Shown here: positions 1 to 9,000 of the stretch, piece after piece
How positions within the stretch are numbered: position 1 is the first letter of the stretch
Layout of the letters: each line of letters opens with the position of its first letter
Source of the DNA: Flavobacterium psychrophilum
Lineage (GTDB): Bacteria; Bacteroidota; Bacteroidia; Flavobacteriales; Flavobacteriaceae
Direction: 5' to 3'
DNA: 30,335 nt
Assembly: GCA_945905915.1 (NCBI GenBank)
Contig: CAMDQL010000013.1
Location: 1 to 30,335, forward strand
The notes under the pieces: generated by a model
Seen by the model: only the letters and a program-made list of their open reading frames with translations
Database searches by the model: none
Told to the model about the DNA's origin: nothing
Made by a program: the position numbers and the translations under genes

Positions 1-1310
1 TATTTACAATAAATGGCACTGCAGGATCGGTTGTAACGTATACAATTAATGGCGGTTTAAATCAAACTGTGACCATTCCAACTTCAGGACAAGCTACAGT
101 TACTATTACGGCTCCATCTGCTAATGTTACAATTGCATTAAGTAATGTATCATTAACTACTTGTAATGTTACATTAACTAATTCTGCAACGGTAGAAGTT
201 AAAATTGTCCCAGATGTAACATCTATTACAACAACTACACCAATTTGTTCTGGATCTAATGCTGTTTTCACAATTAATGGAACACCGAATGCAACCGTAA
301 CTTATACATTAAATAATGGAACTGCTGTCACTACAGTTTTAAATTCTTCTGGAGTTGGCACTGTAACAGTTTCAAATGCACAAAATAATCAACAATTGAA
401 TGTAACTTTAATTGCATTGAATGGTTGTTCAAGAGTGGAAACATTAACAGAAACAATAGTTGTAAACATTATACCTTTAGTATCTAGTTTAACGTCAAAC
501 ACGCCAATATGCGCTGGTTCTAATGCTGTATTTACAATAAATGGCACTGCAGGATCGGTTGTAACGTATACAATTAATGGTGGTTCAAATCAAACTGTAA
601 CCATTCCAACTTCTGGACAAGCTACAGTTACTATTACTGCTCCATCTTCAAATGTTGTTATTGCTTTAAGCAATGTGAGTTTAAATTCATGTTTTACAAC
701 TTTATCGAATACAACTACTGTAGATGTTAGACCTGTTCCAAGTGTTACTTCGTTAACTTCCAATACTTCGATTTGTTCTGGTTCTAATGCTGTTTTCACA
801 ATTAACGGTTCAGCTAATGCCACAGTTACTTATTCTGTAAATGGAGGAACAGCAAATACTACAACTTTAAACGGATCAGGAATAGGAACAATAACTTTGT
901 CTAATTCAACAGCTAACGTTTCGGTAACTCTAAGTCAAATTAATAATGGAGCATGTAGTACTTCATTAACAAACAGTGCAAATGTTACTGTTTTAGCTTT
1001 GCCAAATGTAACGGCATTGACATCAAATTCTCCTATTTGTTCAGGATCAAATGCGATATTTACTATTACGGGTACTGCTAATGCAACTGTGTCATATTCA
1101 TTAAATGGAGCTACTTCAACAAATGTCACTTTAAATGCAACAGGCACTGGTGTAATTCCTATTACAAACGCTACTGCCAATCAAACCATTCAATTAACTA
1201 ATGTTTTTGATGGAACTTGTAATAGATCACTAACAAATTCGTCATCAGTTGTGGTTAATCCAATTCCAAACACTCCAACTATAACTCCACAATCTGATAC
1301 ATTTTGTATT
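1..1310 (+). repeat. 264-bp tandem coding modules within the adhesin gene
   Basis: The TCTAATGC-like module start recurs at 255, 519, 783 and 1047. That is an exact 264-bp period (88 codons), and the preceding unit is cut by the window edge. A more diverged unit follows near 1314. Bases 1-120 match 529-648 at 114 of 120 positions, with the first 52 identical, so modules two periods apart are more alike than neighbours. This suggests recent duplication or gene conversion. Confidence 0.9.
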
Positions 1311-1790
1311 GGTGAAGAAATGATATTTAATGTTTCTGGAGGCGCTAATGAAATAGTAAGTTATACTATTAATAATGGTGCTAATCAAACTTTAAACTTG
1401 AATGGTTCAGGAACTGGAATAATATCGATTACTAATCCAACAACTGTAATAGTAGAAATTAATTTGGTGAATATAACAAATGGGTTATGTTCTAAATTAC
1501 TTACACTTTCTAGTGATGCTGAAATAGTTTCTTGTGATATCCCAAAAGGAGTTTCGCCTAATGGTGATGGATTGAATGATACCTGGGATTTAAGAGGATA
1601 TAATGTTAAAAAAGTAGAAATTTTTAACCGATATGGTACAAAAGTTTATTCAAAATCAAATTATGTTGATGAATGGCATGGACAATCAGATAACAGTAAT
1701 GAACTTCCAGATGGAACTTATTATTATGTCGTAGAATTTAACGATAGTCCAGTTAAAACAGGTTGGGTTTACATAAACAGAGAACATTAA
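1..1790 (+). CDS. T9SS type B surface protein, repeat-rich (5' end outside window)
   Basis: The reading frame is already open at base 3, so the gene starts upstream of the window and the first visible ATG (69) is internal. What is visible is a series of ~88-aa modules rich in Thr, Asn, Ser and Val. Each begins with a pattern like ICSGSNAVFTING and contains two cysteines. The last ~85 residues begin at a PKGVSPNGDGLNDTW motif and include FNRYGTKVY and LPDGTYYYVV. This is the gliding-motility-associated C-terminal (CHU_C, T9SS type B sorting) domain, which directs export by the type IX system and cell-surface attachment. The modules are probably Ig-like or PKD-like beta domains, giving a long adhesin-like stalk. 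A PorP/SprF gene follows after 36 bp, as is common for SprB-like adhesins. Family and export route are well supported. The ligand is unknown. Confidence 0.9.
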   Translation, partial: FTINGTAGSVVTYTINGGLNQTVTIPTSGQATVTITAPSANVTIALSNVSLTTCNVTLTNSATVEVKIVPDVTSITTTTPICSGSNAVFTINGTPNATVTYTLNNGTAVTTVLNSSGVGTVTVSNAQNNQQLNVTLIALNGCSRVETLTETIVVNIIPLVSSLTSNTPICAGSNAVFTINGTAGSVVTYTINGGSNQTVTIPTSGQATVTITAPSSNVVIALSNVSLNSCFTTLSNTTTVDVRPVPSVTSLTSNTSICSGSNAVFTINGSANATVTYSVNGGTANTTTLNGSGIGTITLSNSTANVSVTLSQINNGACSTSLTNSANVTVLALPNVTALTSNSPICSGSNAIFTITGTANATVSYSLNGATSTNVTLNATGTGVIPITNATANQTIQLTNVFDGTCNRSLTNSSSVVVNPIPNTPTITPQSDTFCIGEEMIFNVSGGANEIVSYTINNGANQTLNLNGSGTGIISITNPTTVIVEINLVNITNGLCSKLLTLSSDAEIVSCDIPKGVSPNGDGLNDTWDLRGYNVKKVEIFNRYGTKVYSKSNYVDEWHGQSDNSNELPDGTYYYVVEFNDSPVKTGWVYINREH

Positions 1791-1826
1791 AAGATAAATT
1801 TCTATCATAAAATAAGAATTTTAAAA

Positions 1827-2747
1827 ATGAAAAAACTATATTTAGTAGCTTTAGTTGTATTTTCCATAACAATGGATTTACAAGCCCAGCAAGATCCGCA
1901 TTATACGCAATACATGTATAATATGAACGTTATCAACCCGGCATATGCTGGTAGCAAGGAGAATTTATCCATTGGGATGTTATACCGCAAGCAGTGGGTT
2001 GAGATTGAGGATGCGCCTACCACGGCTACTTTTTCAGGACACGCTCCAGTGGGTAAGAATGTAGGATTAGGATTATCGGTTATATCTGATAAGATTGGTC
2101 CGGTTGAGGAGAATAACATTTATGGAGATTTTTCCTATACGTTACAATTAGGAGGAGAACATAAACTAGCTTTTGGATTAAAAGCGGGATTGACCTTACA
2201 CCAAGTAGGCTTGTTTACCGATATTAACCATACCTTACCTGATCAGAACGACCCTGCATTTGCAGAAAACACGAGTAATAGTTACTTTAATTTAGGAAGT
2301 GGTTTATTTTATTATACTAATAAGTATTATTTAGCTTTATCGGTTCCAAATATGATGAAGTCAAAACATTTGGATTTTAATGGTCGTGAATTTGGTTCAG
2401 AGGTTTCTCATTATTTTGTAACAGGAGGCTATGTTTTTGATGTTTCTGAGAACATTAAATTCAAACCTTTTTTCATGATGAAATCGGCATTTAATGCGCC
2501 TACTTCGTTAGATTTATCGACAAATTTTTTGTTTAATCAGAAATTTGAAGCGGGTATTACCTATCGTTTAGAAGACAGTTTTGGTGCAATGATTAATTAT
2601 GCCATTTCACCTAATGTAAAATTAGGCTATGCGTATGATCACATTGTTTCGGATTTAAATGTCACTACACCATCCTCTCACGAGATTGTATTGTTATTTG
2701 ATTTGAATTTCCCGAGAAAAGTATCCAGTTCACCACGATTTTTTTAA
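1827..2747 (+). CDS. PorP/SprF family T9SS outer-membrane protein
   Basis: A 306-aa protein with an N-terminal signal peptide (hydrophobic residues ~5-18, ending LQAQQ). The characteristic start of the mature protein follows: QDPHYTQYMYNMNVINPAYAG. That is the hallmark of the PorP/SprF family, predicted outer-membrane beta-barrels. SprF is needed to secrete the adhesin SprB in Flavobacterium, and PorP is part of the Porphyromonas T9SS. Flavobacteria carry many paralogues, usually next to a CHU_C-domain adhesin. The gene starts 36 bp after such an adhesin and 18 bp before an OmpA-type gene, so the three are probably co-transcribed. I infer that this copy serves the adjacent adhesin. I do not assign the name sprF because the family is multi-copy. 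Confidence 0.92.
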   Translation: MKKLYLVALVVFSITMDLQAQQDPHYTQYMYNMNVINPAYAGSKENLSIGMLYRKQWVEIEDAPTTATFSGHAPVGKNVGLGLSVISDKIGPVEENNIYGDFSYTLQLGGEHKLAFGLKAGLTLHQVGLFTDINHTLPDQNDPAFAENTSNSYFNLGSGLFYYTNKYYLALSVPNMMKSKHLDFNGREFGSEVSHYFVTGGYVFDVSENIKFKPFFMMKSAFNAPTSLDLSTNFLFNQKFEAGITYRLEDSFGAMINYAISPNVKLGYAYDHIVSDLNVTTPSSHEIVLLFDLNFPRKVSSSPRFF

Positions 2748-2765
2748 CCTAAAAGCGAAAACGAC

Positions 2766-4631
2766 ATGAGAAAGATATATTTAACATTGAGTTTTGTGAT
2801 GGCAAGTGGTTTACTTAGTGCGCAAAACAAAGACACAAAAGTTGCAGATAAATTATTTGATCGCTACGAGTATGTAGATGCTGCAAACGAATATTTAAAA
2901 CTAACCCAAAACGGCAAAGGCGACACTTATGTGTTTAAACAATTAGCCGATAGCTACTATGCGATATTTAACACCAAAGAGGCAGTTAAATGGTATGCAA
3001 AAGCGGTAGCGCAAAAACAAGACGCAGAGACGTATTATAAATATGCTCAAATGCTAAAATCGGAAGGCAATTATGCAGAATCAGACAAACAAATGAAACA
3101 GTTTGCAAGCATGGTTCCAAACGATCAACGCGCCAAAGCCTTTACCAGTAATCCTAACTATTTACCTACACTAAAAGGACAAACTAAGTTGTTTGATGTA
3201 AGTAAATCAGATATTAGTAGCGATAAGACCGATTTTGGTGCCGTACTTACTAATGATAATTCGGTTTATTTCTCAAGTGCTAGAAACACTTCAAGAAGAA
3301 ATAGCAACTGGAACGAAGAGCCTTATTTAGATTTGTATAAAGCAACGTATAATTCCAATGGGACCATTAGCGAAGCGGTTGCTGTTTCTAATCTAAACAC
3401 CAAATGGCACGACGGACCAGCGAGTGTTTCAGCCGATGGAAAAACGATGTATTATGGAAGCGAAAGTTTCAATGAAAAAGAGTACACGAAAGACAAAGCT
3501 AAGAAATCAAAATTCGGAAAGATTTACCTGTATAAAGCGACTTTCGAAGGGGGTCAATGGACCAACAGCAAACCTTTGCCATTTAACAATGCTGCATACG
3601 ATGTAAGAAACCCAAGTTTGAGTAAAGACGGAAAAACCTTGTATTTTTCATCAAACATGCCAGGCGGATTTGGAGCAGAGGATGTTTGGAAAGTTACTAT
3701 CAATGGTGACACGTATGGAAAACCAGAGAACTTAGGGTCAAAAATAAATACAGAGGCAAATGAGAGTTTTCCATTTATAACCGAAGACAACATATTGTAT
3801 TTTTCATCAAACGGAAAAGAAGGTTTTGGCGGATTAGATGTATTTAAAATCGATTTGAATAAAGCATCAGAAGTAATCAATATTGGTGCGCCAATAAATA
3901 CAGAGAAAGATGATTTTTCATTTACCTATAATACCAACAAAAAAGTAGGTTTTTTCTCGAGCAATAGAACAGGAAATGATGACATTTATAAAGCAGATCC
4001 AGTTTGTGCAGTACAAGCTATCGCAGTAGTAAAAGATGCAAAAACAGGAACTATAATAGAACAAGCAAAAGTTGTATTGGTTGACGCTAAAGAGAAAACA
4101 GTAGGCAATCAAACAACAGCAGTAAACGGAAAAGCAGCATTTGGAGTAAATTGTAATACGGTATATTCATTCCAAATATCTAAACAAGGTTATGAAAGTG
4201 GTGTGTTTGGAATAGCAAAAACCGATGGAGGAGAAGTAGTGGTTGAAGCATTATTAACCCCAATTATGCCAATCATCACCGAGAAAGAAGTAATCTTACA
4301 ACCCATTTACTTTGAATACGATAAGAGTAACATCACGCAAGAAGGCGCAGCAGAGCTTGATAAGTTAGTTCAAGTGATGAATGAATATCCAACGATGGTT
4401 ATCTTTGCAAAATCACATACCGATCAAAGAGGAAGTGATAGATACAACTTAAACTTATCTGATAGAAGAGCAAAATCTACGGTTCAGTATTTAGTATCGA
4501 AAGGCATTTCAAAAGAAAGAATATCAGGACAAGGATTTGGCGAAAGCGAACCAAAAGTTACCTGCGATACCTGCACCGAAGAACAACACGCTCAAAACAG
4601 AAGAAGTGAATTCTTGATAGTTAAAAAGTAA
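2766..4631 (+). CDS. PorE-like OmpA-family lipid/peptidoglycan-anchored envelope protein
   Basis: A 621-aa protein. It has a signal peptide (residues 1-19, ending LLSAQ), TPR-like helices (about 22-110), and PD40/WD40-like propeller repeats (about 130-410, with LYFSSN or VYFSSA motifs). A carboxypeptidase-regulatory-like beta domain follows (about 415-500), then an OmpA C-terminal domain (about 510-621) with FEYDKSNIT, KSHTDQRGS and NRRSEF, the usual peptidoglycan-binding positions. The same domain order is described for PorE of the Porphyromonas type IX secretion system, which binds peptidoglycan. Lying 18 bp after a PorP/SprF gene, it probably links the outer-membrane adhesin/SprF unit to the cell wall. 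It may be a paralogue rather than the core PorE, and the sequence alone cannot tell. No lipobox cysteine is visible at the signal-peptide end. Confidence 0.88.
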   Translation: MRKIYLTLSFVMASGLLSAQNKDTKVADKLFDRYEYVDAANEYLKLTQNGKGDTYVFKQLADSYYAIFNTKEAVKWYAKAVAQKQDAETYYKYAQMLKSEGNYAESDKQMKQFASMVPNDQRAKAFTSNPNYLPTLKGQTKLFDVSKSDISSDKTDFGAVLTNDNSVYFSSARNTSRRNSNWNEEPYLDLYKATYNSNGTISEAVAVSNLNTKWHDGPASVSADGKTMYYGSESFNEKEYTKDKAKKSKFGKIYLYKATFEGGQWTNSKPLPFNNAAYDVRNPSLSKDGKTLYFSSNMPGGFGAEDVWKVTINGDTYGKPENLGSKINTEANESFPFITEDNILYFSSNGKEGFGGLDVFKIDLNKASEVINIGAPINTEKDDFSFTYNTNKKVGFFSSNRTGNDDIYKADPVCAVQAIAVVKDAKTGTIIEQAKVVLVDAKEKTVGNQTTAVNGKAAFGVNCNTVYSFQISKQGYESGVFGIAKTDGGEVVVEALLTPIMPIITEKEVILQPIYFEYDKSNITQEGAAELDKLVQVMNEYPTMVIFAKSHTDQRGSDRYNLNLSDRRAKSTVQYLVSKGISKERISGQGFGESEPKVTCDTCTEEQHAQNRRSEFLIVKK

Positions 4632-4653
4632 ATTGTTGTTATAGAATAGAATT

Positions 4654-4684
4654 AAAAAAGGCTTGCAATTTGCAAGCCTTTTTT
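4654..4684. terminator. Bidirectional intrinsic terminator between OmpA gene and queD
   Basis: The perfect 9-bp inverted repeat GGCTTGCAA / TTGCAAGCC (4660-4668 and 4670-4678) has six A's before it and six T's after it. It can therefore form a stem with a U-run on either strand. It sits between two convergent genes whose stops are at 4631 and 4687. Confidence 0.9.
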
Positions 4685-4686
4685 AA

Positions 4687-5139
4687 TTAATTATTATCTT
4701 CTGAAAACCATTCTGCAAATGAGGTGTCGGTTTCTTGTAATCTAAGCGAGTGTAATGTAATGTTCTCAGGTAATAAATTTTTAATTTTAGTAGAAAAATC
4801 AATTACCATATTTTCACTCGTTGGTTGATAATCTACTAAAATTACATGATGACCTCTCGTTTTTAATTCATGTGCCAATTCAACATGTGGGGTATTTTGA
4901 TTGAAAACAGTTGCATGATCAAAAACATCAACAATTTGTTCTTTTACAATTTTTTTCAAATCTCCAAAATCAATCACCATTCCATATTTTACATTGTCAG
5001 AATCGCTTATAGGAGATCCAATTACTGTAACTGAAAGTTTATAACTATGTCCGTGCACATTTTTACATTTTCCGTCGTAGCCATATAATGCGTGACCCGT
5101 TTCAAAACTAAATTGTTTGGTTATTCTTATTTTTGACAT
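4687..5139 (-). CDS. queD: 6-carboxy-5,6,7,8-tetrahydropterin synthase (QueD)
   Basis: A 150-aa member of the 6-pyruvoyl-tetrahydropterin synthase family. Predicted zinc ligands are H16 (FETGHAL), H29 and H31 (NVHGH). The C-x3-HGH arrangement (C25 to H29) is the version seen in QueD, whereas the biopterin-type PTPS has C-x5-HGH. D74-H75 (FDHATVF) and E136 (LQETDT) match the remaining active-site positions. QueD converts dihydroneopterin triphosphate to 6-carboxytetrahydropterin, the second step towards preQ0 and queuosine. No queC, queE or queF is adjacent. The gene is the last of a minus-strand run, starting 18 bp after the broken small membrane gene and ending at a strong terminator. Confidence 0.92.
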   Translation of the reverse strand: MSKIRITKQFSFETGHALYGYDGKCKNVHGHSYKLSVTVIGSPISDSDNVKYGMVIDFGDLKKIVKEQIVDVFDHATVFNQNTPHVELAHELKTRGHHVILVDYQPTSENMVIDFSTKIKNLLPENITLHSLRLQETDTSFAEWFSEDNN

Positions 5140-5157
5140 AATTAGGTATATTATTTA

Positions 5158-5328
5158 TCAATATTTTTTTCTTTTTAGCACGATAATATAAAAATAGGCT
5201 ACTCCTATCAAGACAATAAATGGAACAAATAAACCAATTAAAACCCCTATTTAGAAATTTTCATTTGGAGCAGATTTTATTTTATCTTCAATACTAACTT
5301 GCGTTAAAGCAATCGCAAAACGTATCAT
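5158..5328 (-). pseudogene. Small membrane-protein gene interrupted by an in-frame TAA
   Basis: Read on the minus strand from ATG at 5328, the frame encodes MIRFAIALTQVSIEDKIKS followed by APNENF, then TAA (5251-5253). The same frame then continues for 30 codons (5250 to the TGA at 5158-5160). This second part is a clear membrane helix (IGVLIGLFVPFIVLIGVAYF) with a basic tail, VLKRKKY. The ATG overlaps the upstream crotonase stop as ATGA, typical of translational coupling. The second half has no ATG, GTG or TTG ahead of its helix. One base change (CAA, CAG or similar to TAA) in a ~56-aa single-helix protein explains everything. It may be a pseudogene, a base error, or a truncated 25-aa peptide. 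Function is unknown. Confidence 0.6.
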
Positions 5329-6083
5329 TTTTTAAATTTTTGAAGCGCCAGTTTTGTTTCTTCAGACAAGGCTAATTTTCCTGAAATTGCAGCTCTTTCA
5401 TATAATAATTGATCCCAGTTTTCTGTTCCTTCCCAAAGTACCTTTTTCATTTCGATTAAAGCACTTTGATTATACCCTGATAATTCGGAAGTAAAATTAT
5501 TTAAACGAATATCTAATTCATCTAAAGATTGAAATACTTCTGAAAACAAATGATTTTCCTTGCCCCAGCTAGCAGATTTCCATTCTGTTGGGTTTAAAGT
5601 CATTTCTGCAAAAGCCATTTTTCCAATTTTTCGACTTACAACAGGTTCAATCACAAATGGACCAATTCCAACAGCGATTTCGGATAATTTAATCATACTG
5701 TTTTGAGTAGCGAATACATAATCACAAGCTGCTGCTAAACCTACACCACCACCTACAGCTTTGCCTTGAATTCTTCCAATTATTAATTTGGAACAATTTC
5801 GCATAGCATTAATTACATTTGCAAATCCACTAAAAAATTTTGTACCTTCTTCTAAAGTGTTTATCGAAAGTAATTCATCAAAAGAAGCTCCTGCACAAAA
5901 TGTAGTAATTCCTTCACTTTGAAGAACTATAATAGCAACATCAGGATTTTGGTCTACTGTATTTAATTCGTTGGTTAATTGCTGCAATAATGCACTCGGA
6001 AAAGAATTGCTTGCCGGATGAGAAAATGTTATTGTAGCAACTGAGTTTTCAATAACAGTACTAATTGAGCCAGATGGTATCAT
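5325..6083 (-). CDS. Enoyl-CoA hydratase/isomerase (crotonase) family protein
   Basis: A 252-aa crotonase-fold enzyme. The oxyanion-hole segment is FCAGASFDEL (residues 62-71), and the CoA/active-site helix region is GKAVGGGVGLAAACDYVFA (108-125). Glu135 (KLSEIAVG) lines up with catalytic Glu164 of rat mitochondrial enoyl-CoA hydratase. The position of that enzyme's other catalytic glutamate (Glu144) is Gly115 here. The overall pattern resembles bacterial LiuC or methylglutaconyl-CoA hydratase-like members, but the substrate cannot be fixed. Start (ATG at 6083) and the upstream stop overlap as TAATG, and its own stop overlaps the next small ORF as ATGA, so it is translationally coupled on both sides. 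A soluble acyl-CoA enzyme inside an operon of cell-surface genes is unexpected. Confidence 0.85.
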   Translation of the reverse strand: MIPSGSISTVIENSVATITFSHPASNSFPSALLQQLTNELNTVDQNPDVAIIVLQSEGITTFCAGASFDELLSINTLEEGTKFFSGFANVINAMRNCSKLIIGRIQGKAVGGGVGLAAACDYVFATQNSMIKLSEIAVGIGPFVIEPVVSRKIGKMAFAEMTLNPTEWKSASWGKENHLFSEVFQSLDELDIRLNNFTSELSGYNQSALIEMKKVLWEGTENWDQLLYERAAISGKLALSEETKLALQKFKK

Positions 6084-9000
6084 TATCGTTTTAAGCTAAA
6101 ATGAGATTTAAATTCTTTACGCGTGTTATTCTCGGTATATTCTACTTTAAACCAATAGTCAGTCGAAGGTAAGGTAATTCCATTAAACGTTCCATCCCAT
6201 CCAGCACCATACGAACTAATTTGTTTAATCAATTTTCCATATCGATCATAAATAGTAATTAATCCATTATATTCTGATGGCAATCGAATTAACCATGTGT
6301 CATTATATCCATCACCATTAGGCGTGAAATAATTTGGATACGTAATCGTCTGAATAGCATCAGAAACTAGTAAATCACAACCTTGAATATCTCTTGCATA
6401 AATGGTATAACTTCCGTTTTCCAACCCTGAAAATATTGGGCTAGATTGCCAATCGATAGCATTAAGACTGTATTCATAAATACCAAATCCTCCGGTTGCT
6501 ATTGCCTCAATTGTTGCCAAGCCGCTTGAAAATGCGGGCGTTGTTAAAATCACACTTAAACTAGCCGGTGCAGACGATGTGGTAACATTTACAGAATCAG
6601 TAAATTGACATCCAGTACTAGAGTTTGTGACAACAACAGCATAAGTTCCTGCCGCAGTAACATTATATAGTCCTGAATTTCCTAATGAATTTATAGGAGT
6701 CCATTGATAGGAGTAACTTCCAGCCGAGGATGGTGTTGCATTTATTGTTTGAGAACCTACTCCTGTAACAGGATCAATACACAGAATAATATCATCTCCC
6801 AAATCAAAATCAGGTAAAGGATTTACGACCAATCGTAAATAAGGACCTAACCCAGCACATTCATATAAATTACTTTCAATGCGAACCCAAATTGTTTGGT
6901 TGTTTGCAATGGTATTTCTAAAATTAGTGATATTAACTATGGCGTTTTGTTCTGCAGTTGCATCGGGTTCATTAAGATAATAGCTATACGTATAAGATTG
7001 TCCAGACGGAAATTGCACTGTTAACAATGGCTCAATCAATGTTAAATCAAAATAATCGATACCATCATTATCTGGATCCGAAGCACTTAGATAATCATCA
7101 CAAGCAGGAATTGTATACGTATACGTTTGAGGAATTGTAGTTGCAGAAACTACAAGATTGACTTCGGCAGTTCTAGTACAGCCAAATGTATTGGTAATTC
7201 TTGCCCAAACCTGTGATCCATTTGAAGCATTATATACAATTTCGTTTGTAACAAAATCTGTATTGTTTAGAGCGCCGAGCGGTGAGTTATGATAACTGTA
7301 AACATAAGTCACATCAGTCGAAATTTTAATGTTTGCTTGCGTTAAATTGAAATCGGTAACAGCATCACTATCAATATCGCATTGTTTTAAAGCAACAACA
7401 GCATTTACAACAGGTAACGGTTTTACAACTAAATTAAATGAAGTAGTTGAGAAACAACCCGTAACATTGTTAGTTAATCGAACATGAATTACACGATTAG
7501 TAGTAATAATACTCGTAATTGCATTTTGTCCGTTTACTGCTTCTAAAGGATCTAAATGATAGGTTACAGTAATCCCTGTTTGTGTGCCTAAAATTTCCGT
7601 ATTTTTTTGAGTTAAGTTAAAACTGACACTACCATTTGTGTCGTTACCGTCTGTAGCATCATCACATAACTCAAAATTTGAAATAGGTAAGACAATTGGA
7701 TTTGGATGCACAGTAAAAGCTATGGTAAACGGGTTTCCTGAACAACCATTTGATCCTATTGGCGTCACCGTGTAGGTCAAAATGACTGGCGCATTAGTTG
7801 TATTAGTGTACACATCGGTAATGTTATTTGCAGATCCTATTATTCTTGGATTTCCTGCTGGAACATTGACGCCGTCACTAGACACAACCGAATAGATAAA
7901 CGTGTCGCCAAACCCTGTTATTAAATTATCTAAGCTGAAGTTTAAGGCAACAGTACTACAAGTAGCCGCTACTTGATTGGTTACTACTGGTTCTGGGTTA
8001 ACTGTTACAGCCAATAAGAATATACTGCCAACACAGCCGTTAGAGCTTATAGGAGTAATTGTATAGGTAATAATTACCGGGACAGTAGTAGTATTGGTAT
8101 ATACATCAGTAATATTTGTGCCAGAAGCTACTGTACGAGGACTTCCTGCTGGAACATTGACATTGTCACTAGATGCAACTGAATACGTAAAGGTATCACC
8201 TGAACTTGTTAATAATGCATCTAAGCTATAATTTAATGCCACATCACTACAAGTAACCGCTGTTTGATTGCCTCCAAAAGGCTCAGGGTTCACTGTAACT
8301 GCTAAAGTGAATGTATTTCCGATACAACCGTTGGCACTTATTGGTGTAATAGTGTAGGTAATAGTCACTGGTGCATTCGTTGTATTGGTATATACATCAG
8401 TAATGTTTACTCCAGAAGCGACTGTTCGAGGACTTTGCGCAGGAACATTGGTATTGTCACTAGATACAACCGAATACGTATAGGTATCACCAGTTCCAGT
8501 TATTAAATTATCTAAACTAAAGTTTAATGCTACATCACTACAGACGGTCACTGTTTGATTTGTTACCACTGGCACTGGGTTATTGGTAACTACAATACTT
8601 GCTGAAACACTTGAACAAACAGCACTAGCTGGTATGGTATACAAATAGTTACCACTATTATCTATTGCTGGATTAAACAAACCAGTTCCAGAAGCTAAAG
8701 CTGGAGACCAAGTTCCTCCAGTAGTTACACCCGGGTCTAATAATGTAAATAAATCTACTGAAGTGTTATTTTTACAAATGGATAAAGCTTTATTTGTTCC
8801 TACAAACGGAGCTTGCTCAATGGCTACAGTTACAGTTACTGGAATTCTTAAATTTGAATTATCACAATCTTTACTAAAGGTATAAATATAATCTCCAGGA
8901 GTATTAACTGTGCCAATAAAATCATTACCACTTAAAAGTGGTGCACCAGCAGGAACTGTCCAATCCCCATTTGTCTCAGGATTTCCAGTAATAGCGTCAA

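Noticed and set aside
62..1180. Several antisense frames opposite the adhesin modules
   Set aside because: They recur with the 264-bp module and are shadows of the repeat coding sequence.
1..1310. CRISPR-like repeat structure
   Set aside because: The repeat unit is 264 bp, codes for protein in one frame, and is not separated by unique spacers. No array was seen elsewhere.
3554..3880. 108-aa antisense frame inside the OmpA gene
   Set aside because: It is the complement of the propeller repeats, has no promoter or recognisable domain, and the plus-strand gene is certain.
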